In this document: positions 27,366 to 37,362 of the stretch, one piece after another | How positions within the stretch are numbered: the first letter of the stretch is position 1 | Layout: each line of letters begins with the position of its first letter | Source: Nonlabens tegetincola | GTDB taxonomy: Bacteria > Bacteroidota > Bacteroidia > Flavobacteriales > Flavobacteriaceae | Length of the DNA: 64,000 nucleotides | Direction: 5' to 3' | NCBI RefSeq assembly: GCF_002954355.1 | Contig: NZ_MQVV01000017.1 | Coordinates: 397,700-461,699, forward strand | The notes under the pieces: generated by a model | The model's input: only the letters and a program-made list of their open reading frames with translations | What the model was told of the DNA's origin: nothing | The model's database searches: none | Made by a program: the position numbers and the translations under genes

Positions 27366-28086
27366 AGAACAGCTCATACAATTAATTATACATAATAAGG
27401 CTAACGATTATCAGAAAAATGAATTTGAAAAACTCATTAATACTGACCTAGAGTTCAAAAAATCCTATCAAGACGCAATTGATATGCGTGCTGCATTAAT
27501 TAAATCAAAATCTGCAGAATTGAGGAATTTGTTTGACAAACTCGAAAGTACACATAGAGATAAAAAGCAATTTTCTAGAAAATTATCTATAAAAACAATC
27601 ATTCCTTTTGTTGCGGCGGCTAGCATCTTGCTTTTCATATTGTTATGGAATAGTTCTCCTTCAAATGACGAAATTTATAATCAATATTACACTCCTTATC
27701 GCAATGTAATAGTAAATATAGAAAGAGGCGAAACAATAGGAGATGATCAAGTGAGTCGAGCTTTTTACAATTATGAAAGTAAAAATTATGCAGCGGCATA
27801 TAAACAATTTGATAGCATATACAATCAAGATAATCAAAGCTTCTATTTGTTTTATCAAGCTAATGCAGCGCTGGGAAATGAAGATTATTATTCAGCAATT
27901 GAGCTATATAAAAAACATCAAAAATTACAAGATGACTTCTACGCAAGATCACGTTGGTACCTAGCCCTTTCTTACGTAAAAATTGGTGAGAAGGAAAAAG
28001 CAATCTTGGTACTTGATAAAATAATTGATAATCAAAGCTATAACTACAAAAAGGCTCAATCTCTATTACAAACTTTAAAAGAATAA
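27358..28086 (+). CDS. Single-pass membrane TPR protein, putative anti-sigma factor
   Basis: 242 residues. The N-terminal 80 residues are charged and helical (QLIIHNKANDYQKNEFEKLI), with a basic stretch SRKLSIK before one membrane helix (TIIPFVAAASILLFILLW, about 84-101), predicting N-inside topology. The rest, about 140 residues, has TPR-like hairpins (FYNYESKNYAAAYKQFDSIY; YYSAIELYKKHQKL; ARSRWYLALSYVKIGEKEKA). Position, overlap with the sigma gene and layout fit a membrane anti-sigma factor with a sensory TPR domain; no classical zinc anti-sigma motif is present, so this is inference. A CHAT protease gene follows after 19 nt. Confidence 0.75.
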   Translation: MDKEQLIQLIIHNKANDYQKNEFEKLINTDLEFKKSYQDAIDMRAALIKSKSAELRNLFDKLESTHRDKKQFSRKLSIKTIIPFVAAASILLFILLWNSSPSNDEIYNQYYTPYRNVIVNIERGETIGDDQVSRAFYNYESKNYAAAYKQFDSIYNQDNQSFYLFYQANAALGNEDYYSAIELYKKHQKLQDDFYARSRWYLALSYVKIGEKEKAILVLDKIIDNQSYNYKKAQSLLQTLKE

Positions 28087-28105
28087 ATCCTTAATTTTTT
28101 AGGCT

Positions 28106-31100
28106 ATGAGAACCAACCAAACAAGCAGAATCATCTCTTACCTTTTGACATCTAGTCTTATGCTTTTCTTATTGGCTTGTAAAAAAACTGAAGACAGAAG
28201 CTTTAACAAACAGATAAACACTCACGTTGAGAATATTTTTGAAACCGATAAAGTTAATGACTCGTTGAGCAAAAAGTTCTATCAACAAGTTCAGGATAGT
28301 ATAGCTGTTAATAATATTAATCCATCACTCATTTCACTTTTAGACAGCACAACCTTTTATTATGACAAGGTAAAGATTAAAGACTTAAATTATTTAAATG
28401 AAATTTATAAACTTAATTACTCATTTAGATATTACCAAAATGATGTGGAAAATGCGGTACTGAAAATAAAGCAGTTCTTAAAGATTTATAATTCTTTAGA
28501 GTATAAAGATTATAAAATAGAATTACCAGCAATTGATTACTTGGTAAATGGATTGCTTAGAACTAGTGACTGTAGTGTTGCGATTGATGATTACATAAAG
28601 CCCACCGTAAGAAAAATTGACTCTTTAATCAAAATAGAATCTACCCCAGATAATCTTGAATTTTTAGAAACAGCAAAATTATCTCTTTATCAAAACCATC
28701 TTTCCTGTACACAAGTAATGGATAACGGATTTGAAAAAATTAAAGTCCTCAAGGAAATTGAACCCCTTTTAACCCCAAAATACAAAGGAAACGATTATCT
28801 GTTTCAAATTCTAGATTTAATCAATAATGTATCAGACACTTATCATTCATTAGGTGATTACGATAAGTTTCAACTTTATCTACACATGTATGAAAACCTA
28901 CCTGCAGAAAGAGATGCAATAGATAAACAAATCCTCATGGACAGGTACATGATGCATGCAACAAACGTAAAATCTGATTCCCTATTCTTTAAATATTATG
29001 ATGAATCCAGTCGTATTTATCAAACTTCTAGAAATGAATATCCTGAATTTTCTGATGAATACATTACTATTGCTCACTGGCAACGGATAGCTTATGAGCG
29101 TAAAGCAAGATACCTTTTAAAACATGTTGACTCATCCGATAAGGAAATAGCAACTCTATTGCATAAAGCTATTAAACTAGTTAGTAATTTTCAAAATGAT
29201 AATTACATCAACCCTATTAATGCGTATAAAAACCTTGTCGAGTACCATCTTGCAAACGAAAGAATAGATAGTGCTGTATTTTATTTGAATAAGCATTTAG
29301 AAAAATCAAAAACCCTTGAAGACAGTTACCACATAAGAGATAACTTTTTTCTAAACACTTTGGTTAAAATACAATCAAGAAATAAAGATTCAATTATCAG
29401 AAGTCTAAATGATTACTATGAACATCTAGGCATTTCAAATATCAATTCGTTTATCAATAAACCTGAATTACTTAAAGAAACCTCTTTAAGCGAATCATCT
29501 GTAAAAAGGTTTATCAAGCTTGCCCATTCTCTTCATAGAACAGCGACTAACAATCAGGACGACGTATTACTACGTAAAAGTAAAGAGCTATTTCTATTAA
29601 GTACTGGATTAATAAATCAGATGAATTTAATCGTAAATAATAATAGTAATTATGTAATACAAATTGACAAAATCAATAACGCTCTGGTTCAAATCGATGA
29701 TAAACTATCTCAATTAAATGCCTTAAATGAAGACGATATTTTTAGAACCGTAATAGCTTTAGAACAAAACCATTCCGTTGAAATAAAGTTAAAGTCACGG
29801 TTGTATAAGAATGTAAAAAATGATTCCGTTCTCCTCAGTTGGCTTTCGCAAAAGTACTCTCTCGAAAAAAGGATACAGAAAATCTCTCAAGAACAACCTA
29901 AGGACTCTATAAGTCAATTTAGTTACCCAACACTGGTTAATGATCTTAATAACGTTAATCAAAACATAGAAGATAACTATCCTTACCTATCTACTAACAA
30001 GCAAGGTCAAATTACCATTTCATCTCTTAAAAGTTTGGCAAGCCAGCAAACCTCTCATGTATACTATAATGGTGACGATGGCCTTTATTTATATTCTGTA
30101 AGTCAAAATCCTTATACCATTAGACTACTTAACAACGAGGAGTTTAATAATATAAATCATAGGACCATCCTGTCAATCGCTAATAAAGAGCCGTTACTAC
30201 CCACAATTAATATTGGTAACAAGCAATTTACTAACGTCACAATTACACGATATGGCGCTACTCAAAACCTACCGCTCCATTACTTAGTCTCAAATTATGC
30301 TGGTAAAAATATAAGCTATTCATTGCAACTTCAAAGTCACCAATTTGATGGCGATCAAAGACCATCATCTTCGCTCATTATTACACCATCTTACACAAAT
30401 ATAAGCAACAGTCTAGCAGCTGTTATTGAACGATCTGGCTCTTATTCATTACCCTTTGCACGTGACGAAGCAACCTATATTTCTAAATTATTTGACGGTA
30501 CTCTTTTTATTGATGAAGATGCTACTAAAGAGAAATATATTGAGAACGCACCCAACCACAATGTTCACCATCTCGCTATGCATGCTGTAATTGACGAAGA
30601 AAATGATTACGATGCAAGGTTATTATTTCAGGGTGAAAAAGATGAGGATTTTCTAAACCTAGAAGAAATTTACAAATTACATTTAAATGCAGATTTAGTG
30701 ACATTAAGCGCCTGTAATACTGCTTATGGTAAAATAGATCCTATTGAAGGTGCAATGAGTCTTTCTCGAGCATTTCAATATGCAGGTGCAAGAGCAACCA
30801 TAACTAGTTTGTGGCGTGTTCCTGATAGAGAGACATCGATTATTATGAAGAGCTTCTATTCTCATCTTAAAAAAGGTCAACCCAAAGATGTTGCACTTAG
30901 ACTAGCTCAGGAAGAATATGTATCTAATCAAGTCGAAGAAGAATTTAAACATCCCTATTATTGGGCTGGTTTCATACTTACCGGAGACACTAATCCTATA
31001 ATTTATTCAGATTCACCGTTGGAAAACCTATGGTATGTGATTCCTTTCATACTATTATTGATAGTTCTCTATATCACGCTTTCGCGAAAGCGAAAAAAAA

Positions 31101-31117
31101 CAATAATCCCTTGTTAA
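28106..31117 (+). CDS. Membrane-anchored TPR-CHAT (caspase-like) protease
   Basis: 1003 residues. The N-terminus is a lipoprotein-type signal (LMLFLLAC, Cys25). About 600 residues of helical TPR-like repeats follow. The C-terminal CHAT domain (about 720-960) has the catalytic His in HHLAMHAV (His826) and Cys in TLSACNTAYG (Cys870), then AMSLSRAFQYAGARATITSLWRV and YYWAGFILTG, all standard for active CHAT proteases. Residues about 973-990 are a hydrophobic helix followed by SRKRKK, a cytoplasmic stop-transfer tail, so the protease should face the periplasm. It is co-transcribed with the sigma and membrane TPR genes. Partner and substrate are unknown; the palindrome at 31077-31092 encodes the basic tail. 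Confidence 0.88.
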   Translation: MRTNQTSRIISYLLTSSLMLFLLACKKTEDRSFNKQINTHVENIFETDKVNDSLSKKFYQQVQDSIAVNNINPSLISLLDSTTFYYDKVKIKDLNYLNEIYKLNYSFRYYQNDVENAVLKIKQFLKIYNSLEYKDYKIELPAIDYLVNGLLRTSDCSVAIDDYIKPTVRKIDSLIKIESTPDNLEFLETAKLSLYQNHLSCTQVMDNGFEKIKVLKEIEPLLTPKYKGNDYLFQILDLINNVSDTYHSLGDYDKFQLYLHMYENLPAERDAIDKQILMDRYMMHATNVKSDSLFFKYYDESSRIYQTSRNEYPEFSDEYITIAHWQRIAYERKARYLLKHVDSSDKEIATLLHKAIKLVSNFQNDNYINPINAYKNLVEYHLANERIDSAVFYLNKHLEKSKTLEDSYHIRDNFFLNTLVKIQSRNKDSIIRSLNDYYEHLGISNINSFINKPELLKETSLSESSVKRFIKLAHSLHRTATNNQDDVLLRKSKELFLLSTGLINQMNLIVNNNSNYVIQIDKINNALVQIDDKLSQLNALNEDDIFRTVIALEQNHSVEIKLKSRLYKNVKNDSVLLSWLSQKYSLEKRIQKISQEQPKDSISQFSYPTLVNDLNNVNQNIEDNYPYLSTNKQGQITISSLKSLASQQTSHVYYNGDDGLYLYSVSQNPYTIRLLNNEEFNNINHRTILSIANKEPLLPTINIGNKQFTNVTITRYGATQNLPLHYLVSNYAGKNISYSLQLQSHQFDGDQRPSSSLIITPSYTNISNSLAAVIERSGSYSLPFARDEATYISKLFDGTLFIDEDATKEKYIENAPNHNVHHLAMHAVIDEENDYDARLLFQGEKDEDFLNLEEIYKLHLNADLVTLSACNTAYGKIDPIEGAMSLSRAFQYAGARATITSLWRVPDRETSIIMKSFYSHLKKGQPKDVALRLAQEEYVSNQVEEEFKHPYYWAGFILTGDTNPIIYSDSPLENLWYVIPFILLLIVLYITLSRKRKKTIIPC
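31077..31092. repeat. Iterated palindrome copy 9 (intragenic)
   Basis: Perfect CGCTTTCGCGAAAGCG at the 3' end of the CHAT gene; it reads LSRKR, giving the positive tail after the membrane helix. Confidence 0.9.
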
Positions 31118-31156
31118 CCTATTTCATAGAGATGCCATTAATGGTAAACTAATCTC

Positions 31157-32770
31157 ATGAAAACATTTTACATTTTACTATTTACCACCTTCATTTGTCA
31201 AGCTCAATTCTATGGTCCCGATGATTTTAGAATAAGTGATGCTGGAGGATTTGGAAACACTACACCAAGTGTTGACTTTCCAGATATAGCCTACAATTCA
31301 AACAACCACACTTACCTTGCTGTATGGGAAAGCGCCGATACAGATTTCAATGGAGTTGTAGCAAATAACAGTCAAATAATTGGACGATTTATTGATTTAA
31401 ACGGAAATGTATTGGGGAATGATATCCTCATATCATCTTTAAATCTAGGACAAGCTCCATTGGAGAATCGTTTCCCTCGAGTAGCTTTTAATTCCTCAAA
31501 CAATACTTTTCTTGTGGTTTACCAAGGACAACTAAACGCCAATAAAAGTGAAATTTATGGTGTGGTATTAGATCAAAATGGTTCTATAATATCGAGTGAT
31601 TATAGAATAACAAATTCCGGCTCTAGTGGAAATTCTTCAATCGATGCACGTACACCAGCTCTTGTATATAACTCCTTGTTAAATGAATATTTTATGACTT
31701 ATATAATGGTAAGTCAAGCAACAAGTACTGCTAATGGGTCTTTGGAACTTTATGGTCAAAGACTTAATCAAAATGGCTTACAAACAGGCACAAGTTTTCC
31801 TATAACCAACTCTGCCAACGGTATACAAACCAACGGATCAATACCCGATGTGATCTTCAATCCCAATGCAAGAGAATATGCTGTTACCTATGTTGCATCA
31901 CCTATTAATAATCAAGAAGAGGCTTTTGTTACCATTGTTAGTGAAAATGGTAATCTAGTAAACCAATATCGATTAAGTAATAGAGGAAGTATAAACAGCA
32001 ACAGTTTTGGTAATAAATGGGTAAGAGCTGCATACAGCACGACAGACAATCGGTACATCTTTGTTTATGAAGCTGATAATTCTCGAGCAGGAGAAATAGA
32101 TGTATTTGGAGTTATCTACGATGATTCCATGAATATTCTAGTCCCTGAATTTGAAATTAGTCAAGTAGGTGCCCAGTCCACTAGACATTTTGCTGCAGCT
32201 GCAGATGTTGATTGGAACCCGAACGACAATACATTTTATGTCGTTTTCAACGCAAATCCTTTTTTCTCAAACAGGTTCGAAAGAGAAATATTCATGAGAA
32301 CCGTAACTACTACAGGAGTGACAGGAAATTCATTGTTGCGTGTATCTGCAGCACCAGTTAATGCTGATGGAAGTGCATTTTTACCCAGAATAGTTAGTAA
32401 CGGTCAAGCGGCACTTTTAATTGTGTACAAAGCAGAGGATACTTCAAGTGGAAGTATGATGGTAAATCAAGAATATGAAGTTTATGGACAACTATATGGT
32501 AGTAGTACCCTTAGCTTAGATCCAAATCAACAATCTCAAATTGAGTTTTACCCTAACCCATCCAAAGACTTTATATTTATTGAAGGAAATGGTGATGTAG
32601 AAAAATCGGTTACTATTTCTAGTCTATCTGGAACACAATTACTGCAGCATCATGAAATAAATCAAAACCTCACCAAAATTGACATTTCAAACTTGGCTAC
32701 TGGTGTATATTTCCTAACGGTTACGTCTAATAATGACATCATTACTTGGAAGTTTATTAAATCGCAGTAG
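31157..32770 (+). CDS. T9SS type A sorted secreted protein, propeller-like repeats
   Basis: 537 residues: signal peptide (MKTFYILLFTTFICQAQ), then a large region with recurring blocks of the type DIAYNSNNHTYLAVWE, VAFNSSNNTFLVVYQ, LVYNSLLNEYFMTY and AAYSTTDNRYIFVYE, which look like blades of a beta-propeller. The C-terminal 75 residues are a T9SS type A signal: IEFYPNPSKDFIFIEG ... ISNLATGVYFLTVTSN ... WKFIKSQ. It should be exported by T9SS and anchored to or released from the surface. It lies 39 nt after the CHAT protease gene and may be in the same transcript. Ligand unknown. Confidence 0.88.
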   Translation: MKTFYILLFTTFICQAQFYGPDDFRISDAGGFGNTTPSVDFPDIAYNSNNHTYLAVWESADTDFNGVVANNSQIIGRFIDLNGNVLGNDILISSLNLGQAPLENRFPRVAFNSSNNTFLVVYQGQLNANKSEIYGVVLDQNGSIISSDYRITNSGSSGNSSIDARTPALVYNSLLNEYFMTYIMVSQATSTANGSLELYGQRLNQNGLQTGTSFPITNSANGIQTNGSIPDVIFNPNAREYAVTYVASPINNQEEAFVTIVSENGNLVNQYRLSNRGSINSNSFGNKWVRAAYSTTDNRYIFVYEADNSRAGEIDVFGVIYDDSMNILVPEFEISQVGAQSTRHFAAAADVDWNPNDNTFYVVFNANPFFSNRFEREIFMRTVTTTGVTGNSLLRVSAAPVNADGSAFLPRIVSNGQAALLIVYKAEDTSSGSMMVNQEYEVYGQLYGSSTLSLDPNQQSQIEFYPNPSKDFIFIEGNGDVEKSVTISSLSGTQLLQHHEINQNLTKIDISNLATGVYFLTVTSNNDIITWKFIKSQ

Positions 32771-32792
32771 CTTAGACAAACTATATAAATAA

Positions 32793-32817
32793 AAAAGCTC
32801 GCTTGAAGCGAGCTTTT
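32793..32817. terminator. Rho-independent terminator between convergent genes
   Basis: The inverted repeat AAAAGCTCGCTT / AAGCGAGCTTTT lies between the T9SS protein gene and rpsT, with A and T runs outside; usable on both strands. Confidence 0.85.
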
Positions 32818-32839
32818 GATTTTTTTAACTAGATACTAA

Positions 32840-33091
32840 TTAAAGTGCATTAACGTGCTTTGCAAGTTTAGACTTTAAATTACCAGCTTTATTAGAATGA
32901 ATAATATTCTTTTTTGCTAATTTATCAATCATAGATGATACCTCAACATATAATTTTTCAGCAGCTCCTTTATCAGAAGTCTCACGTAATTTTTTGATAG
33001 CATTACGAGTTGTTTTGTGCTGGTGCTTATTTCTAAGTCTAGCTGTCTCGTTTCTTCTAATTCTTTTTAAAGCACTTTTGTGATTTGCCAT
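32840..33091 (-). CDS. rpsT: 30S ribosomal protein S20
   Basis: 83 residues, highly basic and helical, with the typical start [21 protein letters not shown] and the C-terminal [21 protein letters not shown]20 binds 16S rRNA in the small subunit body. It lies just downstream of tRNA-Glu on the same strand (41 nt gap), so the two may share a transcript. Length and sequence are normal. Confidence 0.97.
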   Translation of the reverse strand: MANHKSALKRIRRNETARLRNKHQHKTTRNAIKKLRETSDKGAAEKLYVEVSSMIDKLAKKNIIHSNKAGNLKSKLAKHVNAL

Positions 33092-33132
33092 AATCTTTGT
33101 AAAAATCGTCTATCTAAAGACTTGTTTTATTG

Positions 33133-33204
33133 TAGCCCGTAGGGGAATCGAACCCCTCTTTCCAGGATGAAAACCTGGCGTCCTAACCGATAGACGAACG
33201 GGCC
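33133..33204 (-). tRNA. tRNA-Glu (UUC anticodon)
   Basis: A complete cloverleaf of 72 nt on the minus strand. The acceptor stem is GGCCCGT / ACGGGCT, the anticodon stem-loop CCAGG-TTTTCAT-CCTGG gives anticodon TTC, and the T arm contains GGTTCGATTCC. The first pair is G-U. CCA is not encoded (ACA follows the stem). Confidence 0.96.
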
Positions 33205-33332
33205 ATTGAGTTTTGCTCGTTTAGCGGATGCAAAAATAAGAGCTTTTTACGATTTGCCAAACTATTAAGTAAAAAAAATGAATAAATTTTTCAAATTATT
33301 TTTACTATTCTCAATTTCAATTAATTAGATCC

Positions 33333-34811
33333 CTAATAAGCCTTAGCAAACAACACCCTTCTTGTACTAGGTTTCCCAGAGAATACGCAAGTTCCTTGTT
33401 CTTCCTTAGCATCAAGAGGAATACACCTAATCGTGGCCTTAGTCAGTTCTTTAATTTTATCTTCTGTCTCTGCTGTGCCATCCCAATGAGCACTTATAAA
33501 GCCCGTTTTGTTTCCTAAAACGTTTTTAAACTCATCAAATGTTTCAACTTTAGTAATGTGATTATCTCTAAAATCTAATGCTTTATTAAACAATGACTCT
33601 TGAATCTCTTTGAGCAATTCTTTCACACGCATCGCTATTCCTTCTGAAGGAACCACTTCTTTAGTCAGGTTATCTCTTCTAGCGAGTTCTACCGTTCCAT
33701 TTGCTATATCTCTTGCGCCAATCGCAATTCTTAATGGAACCCCTTGTAATTCGTGCTGTGCAAACTTTGCTCCTGGTCTTAAGGTATCTCGATTGTCATA
33801 TTTAACAGTTACTCCTAGTGACCTAAGATCTTTCATCATCTCATCTGCAACCGTTGTAACTTCCTTCAACTGATCTTCTCCTTTATATATAGGCACTATG
33901 ACAACTTGATTTGGTGCTAGATTTGGAGGCAGCACCAAACCTTTATCGTCACTGTGAGTCATAATCAAAGCACCCATTAATCTAGTAGAAACTCCCCAAG
34001 ACGTTGCCCATACATAATCTTGCTTCCCTTCTTTAGAGGTAAACTTAACATCAAATGCCTTGGCAAAATTTTGACCTAAAAAGTGACTTGTACCTGCCTG
34101 CAAAGCTTTACCATCCTGCATTAGAGCTTCAATACAATAAGTCTCATCGGCGCCGGCAAATCGTTCACTTTCAGTTTTCAAACCTTTAACCACTGGAATC
34201 GCCATGAAATTTTGAACGAAATCAGAGTAAACGTTATTCATTAACTCTGCTTCTTGAATCGCTTCTTCTTTAGTTTCATGAGCTGTATGACCTTCTTGCC
34301 ACAAAAACTCTGCAGTCCTCAAAAACAGCCTTGTTCTCATTTCCCATCTAACAACATTGGCCCATTGATTTATTAATAAAGGTAGATCCCTATAACTTTG
34401 AATCCATCCTTTATAAGTATTCCATATGATCGCCTCACTGGTAGGTCGCACAACCAACTCTTCTTCCAATTTAGCTTGTGGATCTACTCGTAATTTCCCT
34501 GGATTTTCAGGATCATTTTGTAGTCTATAATGAGTTACTACAGCACATTCCTTAGCAAAACCTTCAGCATTTTTTTCTTCCGCTTCAAACAGGCTTTTAG
34601 GAACAAACAAAGGAAAATAAGCGTTTTGATGACCTGTTTCTTTAAACATACGATCTAATTCTGCTTGCATTTTTTCCCAAATAGCAAACCCATAAGGTTT
34701 GATAACCATACATCCTCTTACAGCACTGTTTTCTGCGAGGTCAGCTTTTACTACTAGTTCATTATACCATTTGGAGTAATCCTCTGCTCTACATGTTAGG
34801 TTTTTAGACAT
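33333..34811 (-). CDS. proS: Prolyl-tRNA synthetase (short, eukaryote/archaeal-like type)
   Basis: 492 residues, the short ProS without the inserted editing domain, as usual in Bacteroidota. Class II motifs are visible: [12 protein letters not shown] (about 118-129), [25 protein letters not shown] (motif 2, about 152-175; key residues R, E and H) and the anticodon-binding region with VVIVPIYKG and [25 protein letters not shown]. The enzyme charges tRNA-Pro in the cytoplasm. It is divergent from the lipoprotein gene at 34901. Confidence 0.95.
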   Translation of the reverse strand: MSKNLTCRAEDYSKWYNELVVKADLAENSAVRGCMVIKPYGFAIWEKMQAELDRMFKETGHQNAYFPLFVPKSLFEAEEKNAEGFAKECAVVTHYRLQNDPENPGKLRVDPQAKLEEELVVRPTSEAIIWNTYKGWIQSYRDLPLLINQWANVVRWEMRTRLFLRTAEFLWQEGHTAHETKEEAIQEAELMNNVYSDFVQNFMAIPVVKGLKTESERFAGADETYCIEALMQDGKALQAGTSHFLGQNFAKAFDVKFTSKEGKQDYVWATSWGVSTRLMGALIMTHSDDKGLVLPPNLAPNQVVIVPIYKGEDQLKEVTTVADEMMKDLRSLGVTVKYDNRDTLRPGAKFAQHELQGVPLRIAIGARDIANGTVELARRDNLTKEVVPSEGIAMRVKELLKEIQESLFNKALDFRDNHITKVETFDEFKNVLGNKTGFISAHWDGTAETEDKIKELTKATIRCIPLDAKEEQGTCVFSGKPSTRRVLFAKAY

Positions 34812-34900
34812 TTATTAATTTTTTGGCACAAATATTGTGCTTAGATTAGAAGTTTGTTAATCCTTATTATTAGGATAGCAAAACTACTTATTTTTATCAA

Positions 34901-35974
34901 ATGCTATCAAAAAAATCAAAAGTTATGAGTATCAATTACAATTTTAGAAAAAAATGGAAATCAGCGATTTTGTTATTCGCTTTAAGTTTTATGATCATTT
35001 CTTGTGGTACCTATAACAACGTTTCGTATAACGATGGCATCTATGGTGAATCAGAATCGGTAAAAGTTGAGAACACTCCTACATATCAAGATGACAGCGC
35101 AGGCTACTATGAAAGACTTTTTGAACAAGAAGGTGAACAATTTGGGAGTAACTTTGAAGTCGACAGTGTATTTACTGATGTGGAATCATATTCTGGAGGT
35201 AGTTATGATTCTTCAAACCCAGATGCTACAGCTACCTATGGTGGCGGTAATCCTGCATGGGGAGAAAATCCATCTCAAATTAATATAAATTATATAGATA
35301 ATGGATGGGGTTTAGCACCTGGTTGGGGTTGGAACAATTGGGGATACAACCCAGGATTCGGTTGGGGTTCAGCAAGGTGGGGAATTTTTGGTGCTCCTGG
35401 CTATAGGTTTAACAACTGGGCCTGGGGTGGATTCGGGTATTGGTCACCTGTTTGGGGTTGGAATAACTATGCTTGGCTCAGCTGGAATAATTGGGGATTT
35501 TTCCCAGGCTGGGGTTACGGTAATGGTTGGTATACCAATAACTCTGGCTGGGGTTACAACCAAAATAATTTCGCTTATGTCAATAGAGGTAGATCTTCAA
35601 GAGGTTATAGCCTAAACTCAAATACAAGAGGTAGAGCCGCTTATGGAAGTCGAAATACCACAAATGGTAGATACTATTCTGGACGAAGCACCTCAAACAG
35701 AAGAAGTAGTTCGATATCTAGAAGTAGTAGAACCTCTCGAAATAGTAGTATTTCAAGAACATCAAGAAGCTCTACACGTAGTACCAGAATAGGAACAAGA
35801 AGTTCTAGTTCTCGTAACAGTGGAATGAGATCTGGTAGCTCAAGAACAAGCCGTTCTTCAGGTATGAGAAGCAGTGGTAGCTCTTCAAGATCCTCAGGAA
35901 TGAGAGGTGGCGGATCTAGTGGTAGATCTTCAGGTGGTGGACGTTCATCAAGCTCTAGAGGTCGTAGAGGATAA
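34901..35974 (+). CDS. Predicted lipoprotein with Trp/Gly/Asn-rich and Ser/Arg-rich regions
   Basis: 357 residues. The lipobox is FMIISC (Cys35 from the first ATG; a second in-frame ATG at 34925 is possible and gives a more usual signal length). An acidic segment follows, then about 100 residues of Trp/Gly/Asn/Tyr repeats (GWGWNNWGYNPGFGWG, WSPVWGWNNYAWLSWNNWG), and finally about 120 residues rich in Ser, Arg and Gly (RSSSRNSGMRSGSSR and similar). No domain is recognisable. The C-terminus would be strongly cationic, suggesting interaction with nucleic acid or an anionic surface. Surface lipoprotein of unknown function. Confidence 0.75.
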   Translation: MLSKKSKVMSINYNFRKKWKSAILLFALSFMIISCGTYNNVSYNDGIYGESESVKVENTPTYQDDSAGYYERLFEQEGEQFGSNFEVDSVFTDVESYSGGSYDSSNPDATATYGGGNPAWGENPSQININYIDNGWGLAPGWGWNNWGYNPGFGWGSARWGIFGAPGYRFNNWAWGGFGYWSPVWGWNNYAWLSWNNWGFFPGWGYGNGWYTNNSGWGYNQNNFAYVNRGRSSRGYSLNSNTRGRAAYGSRNTTNGRYYSGRSTSNRRSSSISRSSRTSRNSSISRTSRSSTRSTRIGTRSSSSRNSGMRSGSSRTSRSSGMRSSGSSSRSSGMRGGGSSGRSSGGGRSSSSRGRRG

Positions 35975-35991
35975 TTAGAAAGTTAAATTAT

Positions 35992-37362
35992 ATGAAAAAG
36001 GCAATAATTATAGGCGCGCTCGCACTGGGTGCGCTTTTTTCAAGCGCTCAATCTGTTCAAGAAGGACTTACTTACACTCCACAAGATATATTTGGAACAG
36101 CTAGATTTAGAGCTCTTAGCGGAGCAATGGGATCATTAGGAGGCGATTTATCTGCAATTGGAGTAAATCCTGCTGGTTCAACAGTATTTGCAAATAATTA
36201 CGTTTCATTAAGTTTAAATGTATTTAATCAAGATGCCGACACAGATTACTTTGGAAGCACTTCAAATGATGGTAGTACTGATGTAACTATCAATCAAGTA
36301 GGTGGTGTCCTAGTTTTTGAAGGCAACAATGAATCTGGCGTTACTAAATTTTCTCTAGGTATCAATTACGATGCTTTAAGAAATTATGATACTAGGCTCT
36401 TTTTTAATGGTGTAAGTGACACTTCTATTTCTCAATATTTCTTGAATAACGCTAACGGTATTACTCTTGACAATTTACAGTTACAAAATGGAGAAACAGT
36501 AAGCGGTCTTTATAGGTTCCTTGGGGAAAATGTAGGTTTTGACGCACAACAAGCCTTCTTAGGATATGAAGCTTTTATAATAAACGCTGTTGATGACACC
36601 GACCCAAATAATATTGATTACGTATCAAACACTGGTAATGGTCCATACAACCAGACATATTTTGAAGACTCTAATGGGTATCAAAACAAAACATCTTTTA
36701 ATGGAGCTTTAGAAATTGATAATAAATTTAGCTTAGGTCTTAATGTTAATATTCATTATTTATTTAATGAAAAGTTTACTCGCGCAACCGAAAACAGCAA
36801 TGGTAATGTTTCTAGAACTAGATTTGACAATGTATTAAGAACAGACGGTAGTGGTGTAAGTTTTCAATTAGGTACGATAGCAAAGGTTACAAAGCAATTT
36901 CGACTAGGCCTGTCTTATGAGTCACCAACATGGTATACTATTGAAGATAACTTAGTTCAGGAGATCGAAGCATCAGGAGCCAACATTAATGCTATAGTTG
37001 CTCCTAGGGTAGAAAACTTATTTGCCCCTTACGATTTAAGGCTTCCAGGAAGTTGGACTGCAAGTGCTAGTTATGTTTTTGGCAAAAAAGGGCTTATAAG
37101 TCTGGACTACGGCATAAGAGATTACACGAATATGAAGTTTTCTCCAGAAAACGATTTCATTTTTTCTCAAAACAACCAATTTATTTCCAACAATCTAGAC
37201 ACAGCTACCACTTTGAGAATAGGCGGAGAATATCGCGTTAAAAATTGGTCACTGCGTGGTGGTTATAGAATGATTGATTCGCCTTACAAGGATAAGAGTA
37301 TTATGGATGATCTTACAGGTTATAGTTTAGGTTTGGGATATTCATGGGAAATACAGTTCTAG
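35992..37362 (+). CDS. OmpP1/FadL-family outer-membrane protein, 3' end frameshifted
   Basis: 456 residues: signal peptide MKKAIIIGALALGALFSSAQ, then the FadL-family N-terminus FGTARFRALSGAMGSLGGDLSAIGVNPAGS (about 35-65, shown in part), and alternating beta strands of an outer-membrane barrel (FSLGLNVNIHYLF, GYRMIDSPYKDKS). The frame ends GLGYSWEIQF and lacks the last strands. The next frame from 37344 continues with the expected end of the barrel (see the following entry). One additional G in the GGG at 37346-37348 would join them. Family members transport hydrophobic molecules; the substrate here is unknown. Confidence 0.85.
   Translation: MKKAIIIGALALGALFSSAQSVQEGLTYTPQDIFGTARFRALSGAMGSLGGDLSAIGVNPAGSTVFANNYVSLSLNVFNQDADTDYFGSTSNDGSTDVTINQVGGVLVFEGNNESGVTKFSLGINYDALRNYDTRLFFNGVSDTSISQYFLNNANGITLDNLQLQNGETVSGLYRFLGENVGFDAQQAFLGYEAFIINAVDDTDPNNIDYVSNTGNGPYNQTYFEDSNGYQNKTSFNGALEIDNKFSLGLNVNIHYLFNEKFTRATENSNGNVSRTRFDNVLRTDGSGVSFQLGTIAKVTKQFRLGLSYESPTWYTIEDNLVQEIEASGANINAIVAPRVENLFAPYDLRLPGSWTASASYVFGKKGLISLDYGIRDYTNMKFSPENDFIFSQNNQFISNNLDTATTLRIGGEYRVKNWSLRGGYRMIDSPYKDKSIMDDLTGYSLGLGYSWEIQF

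Noticed and set aside
28106..31117. Part of a type III-E CRISPR (Craspase) locus
   Set aside because: No gRAMP, cas1/cas2 or repeat array is visible in the window; only the TPR-CHAT and sigma logic is similar.
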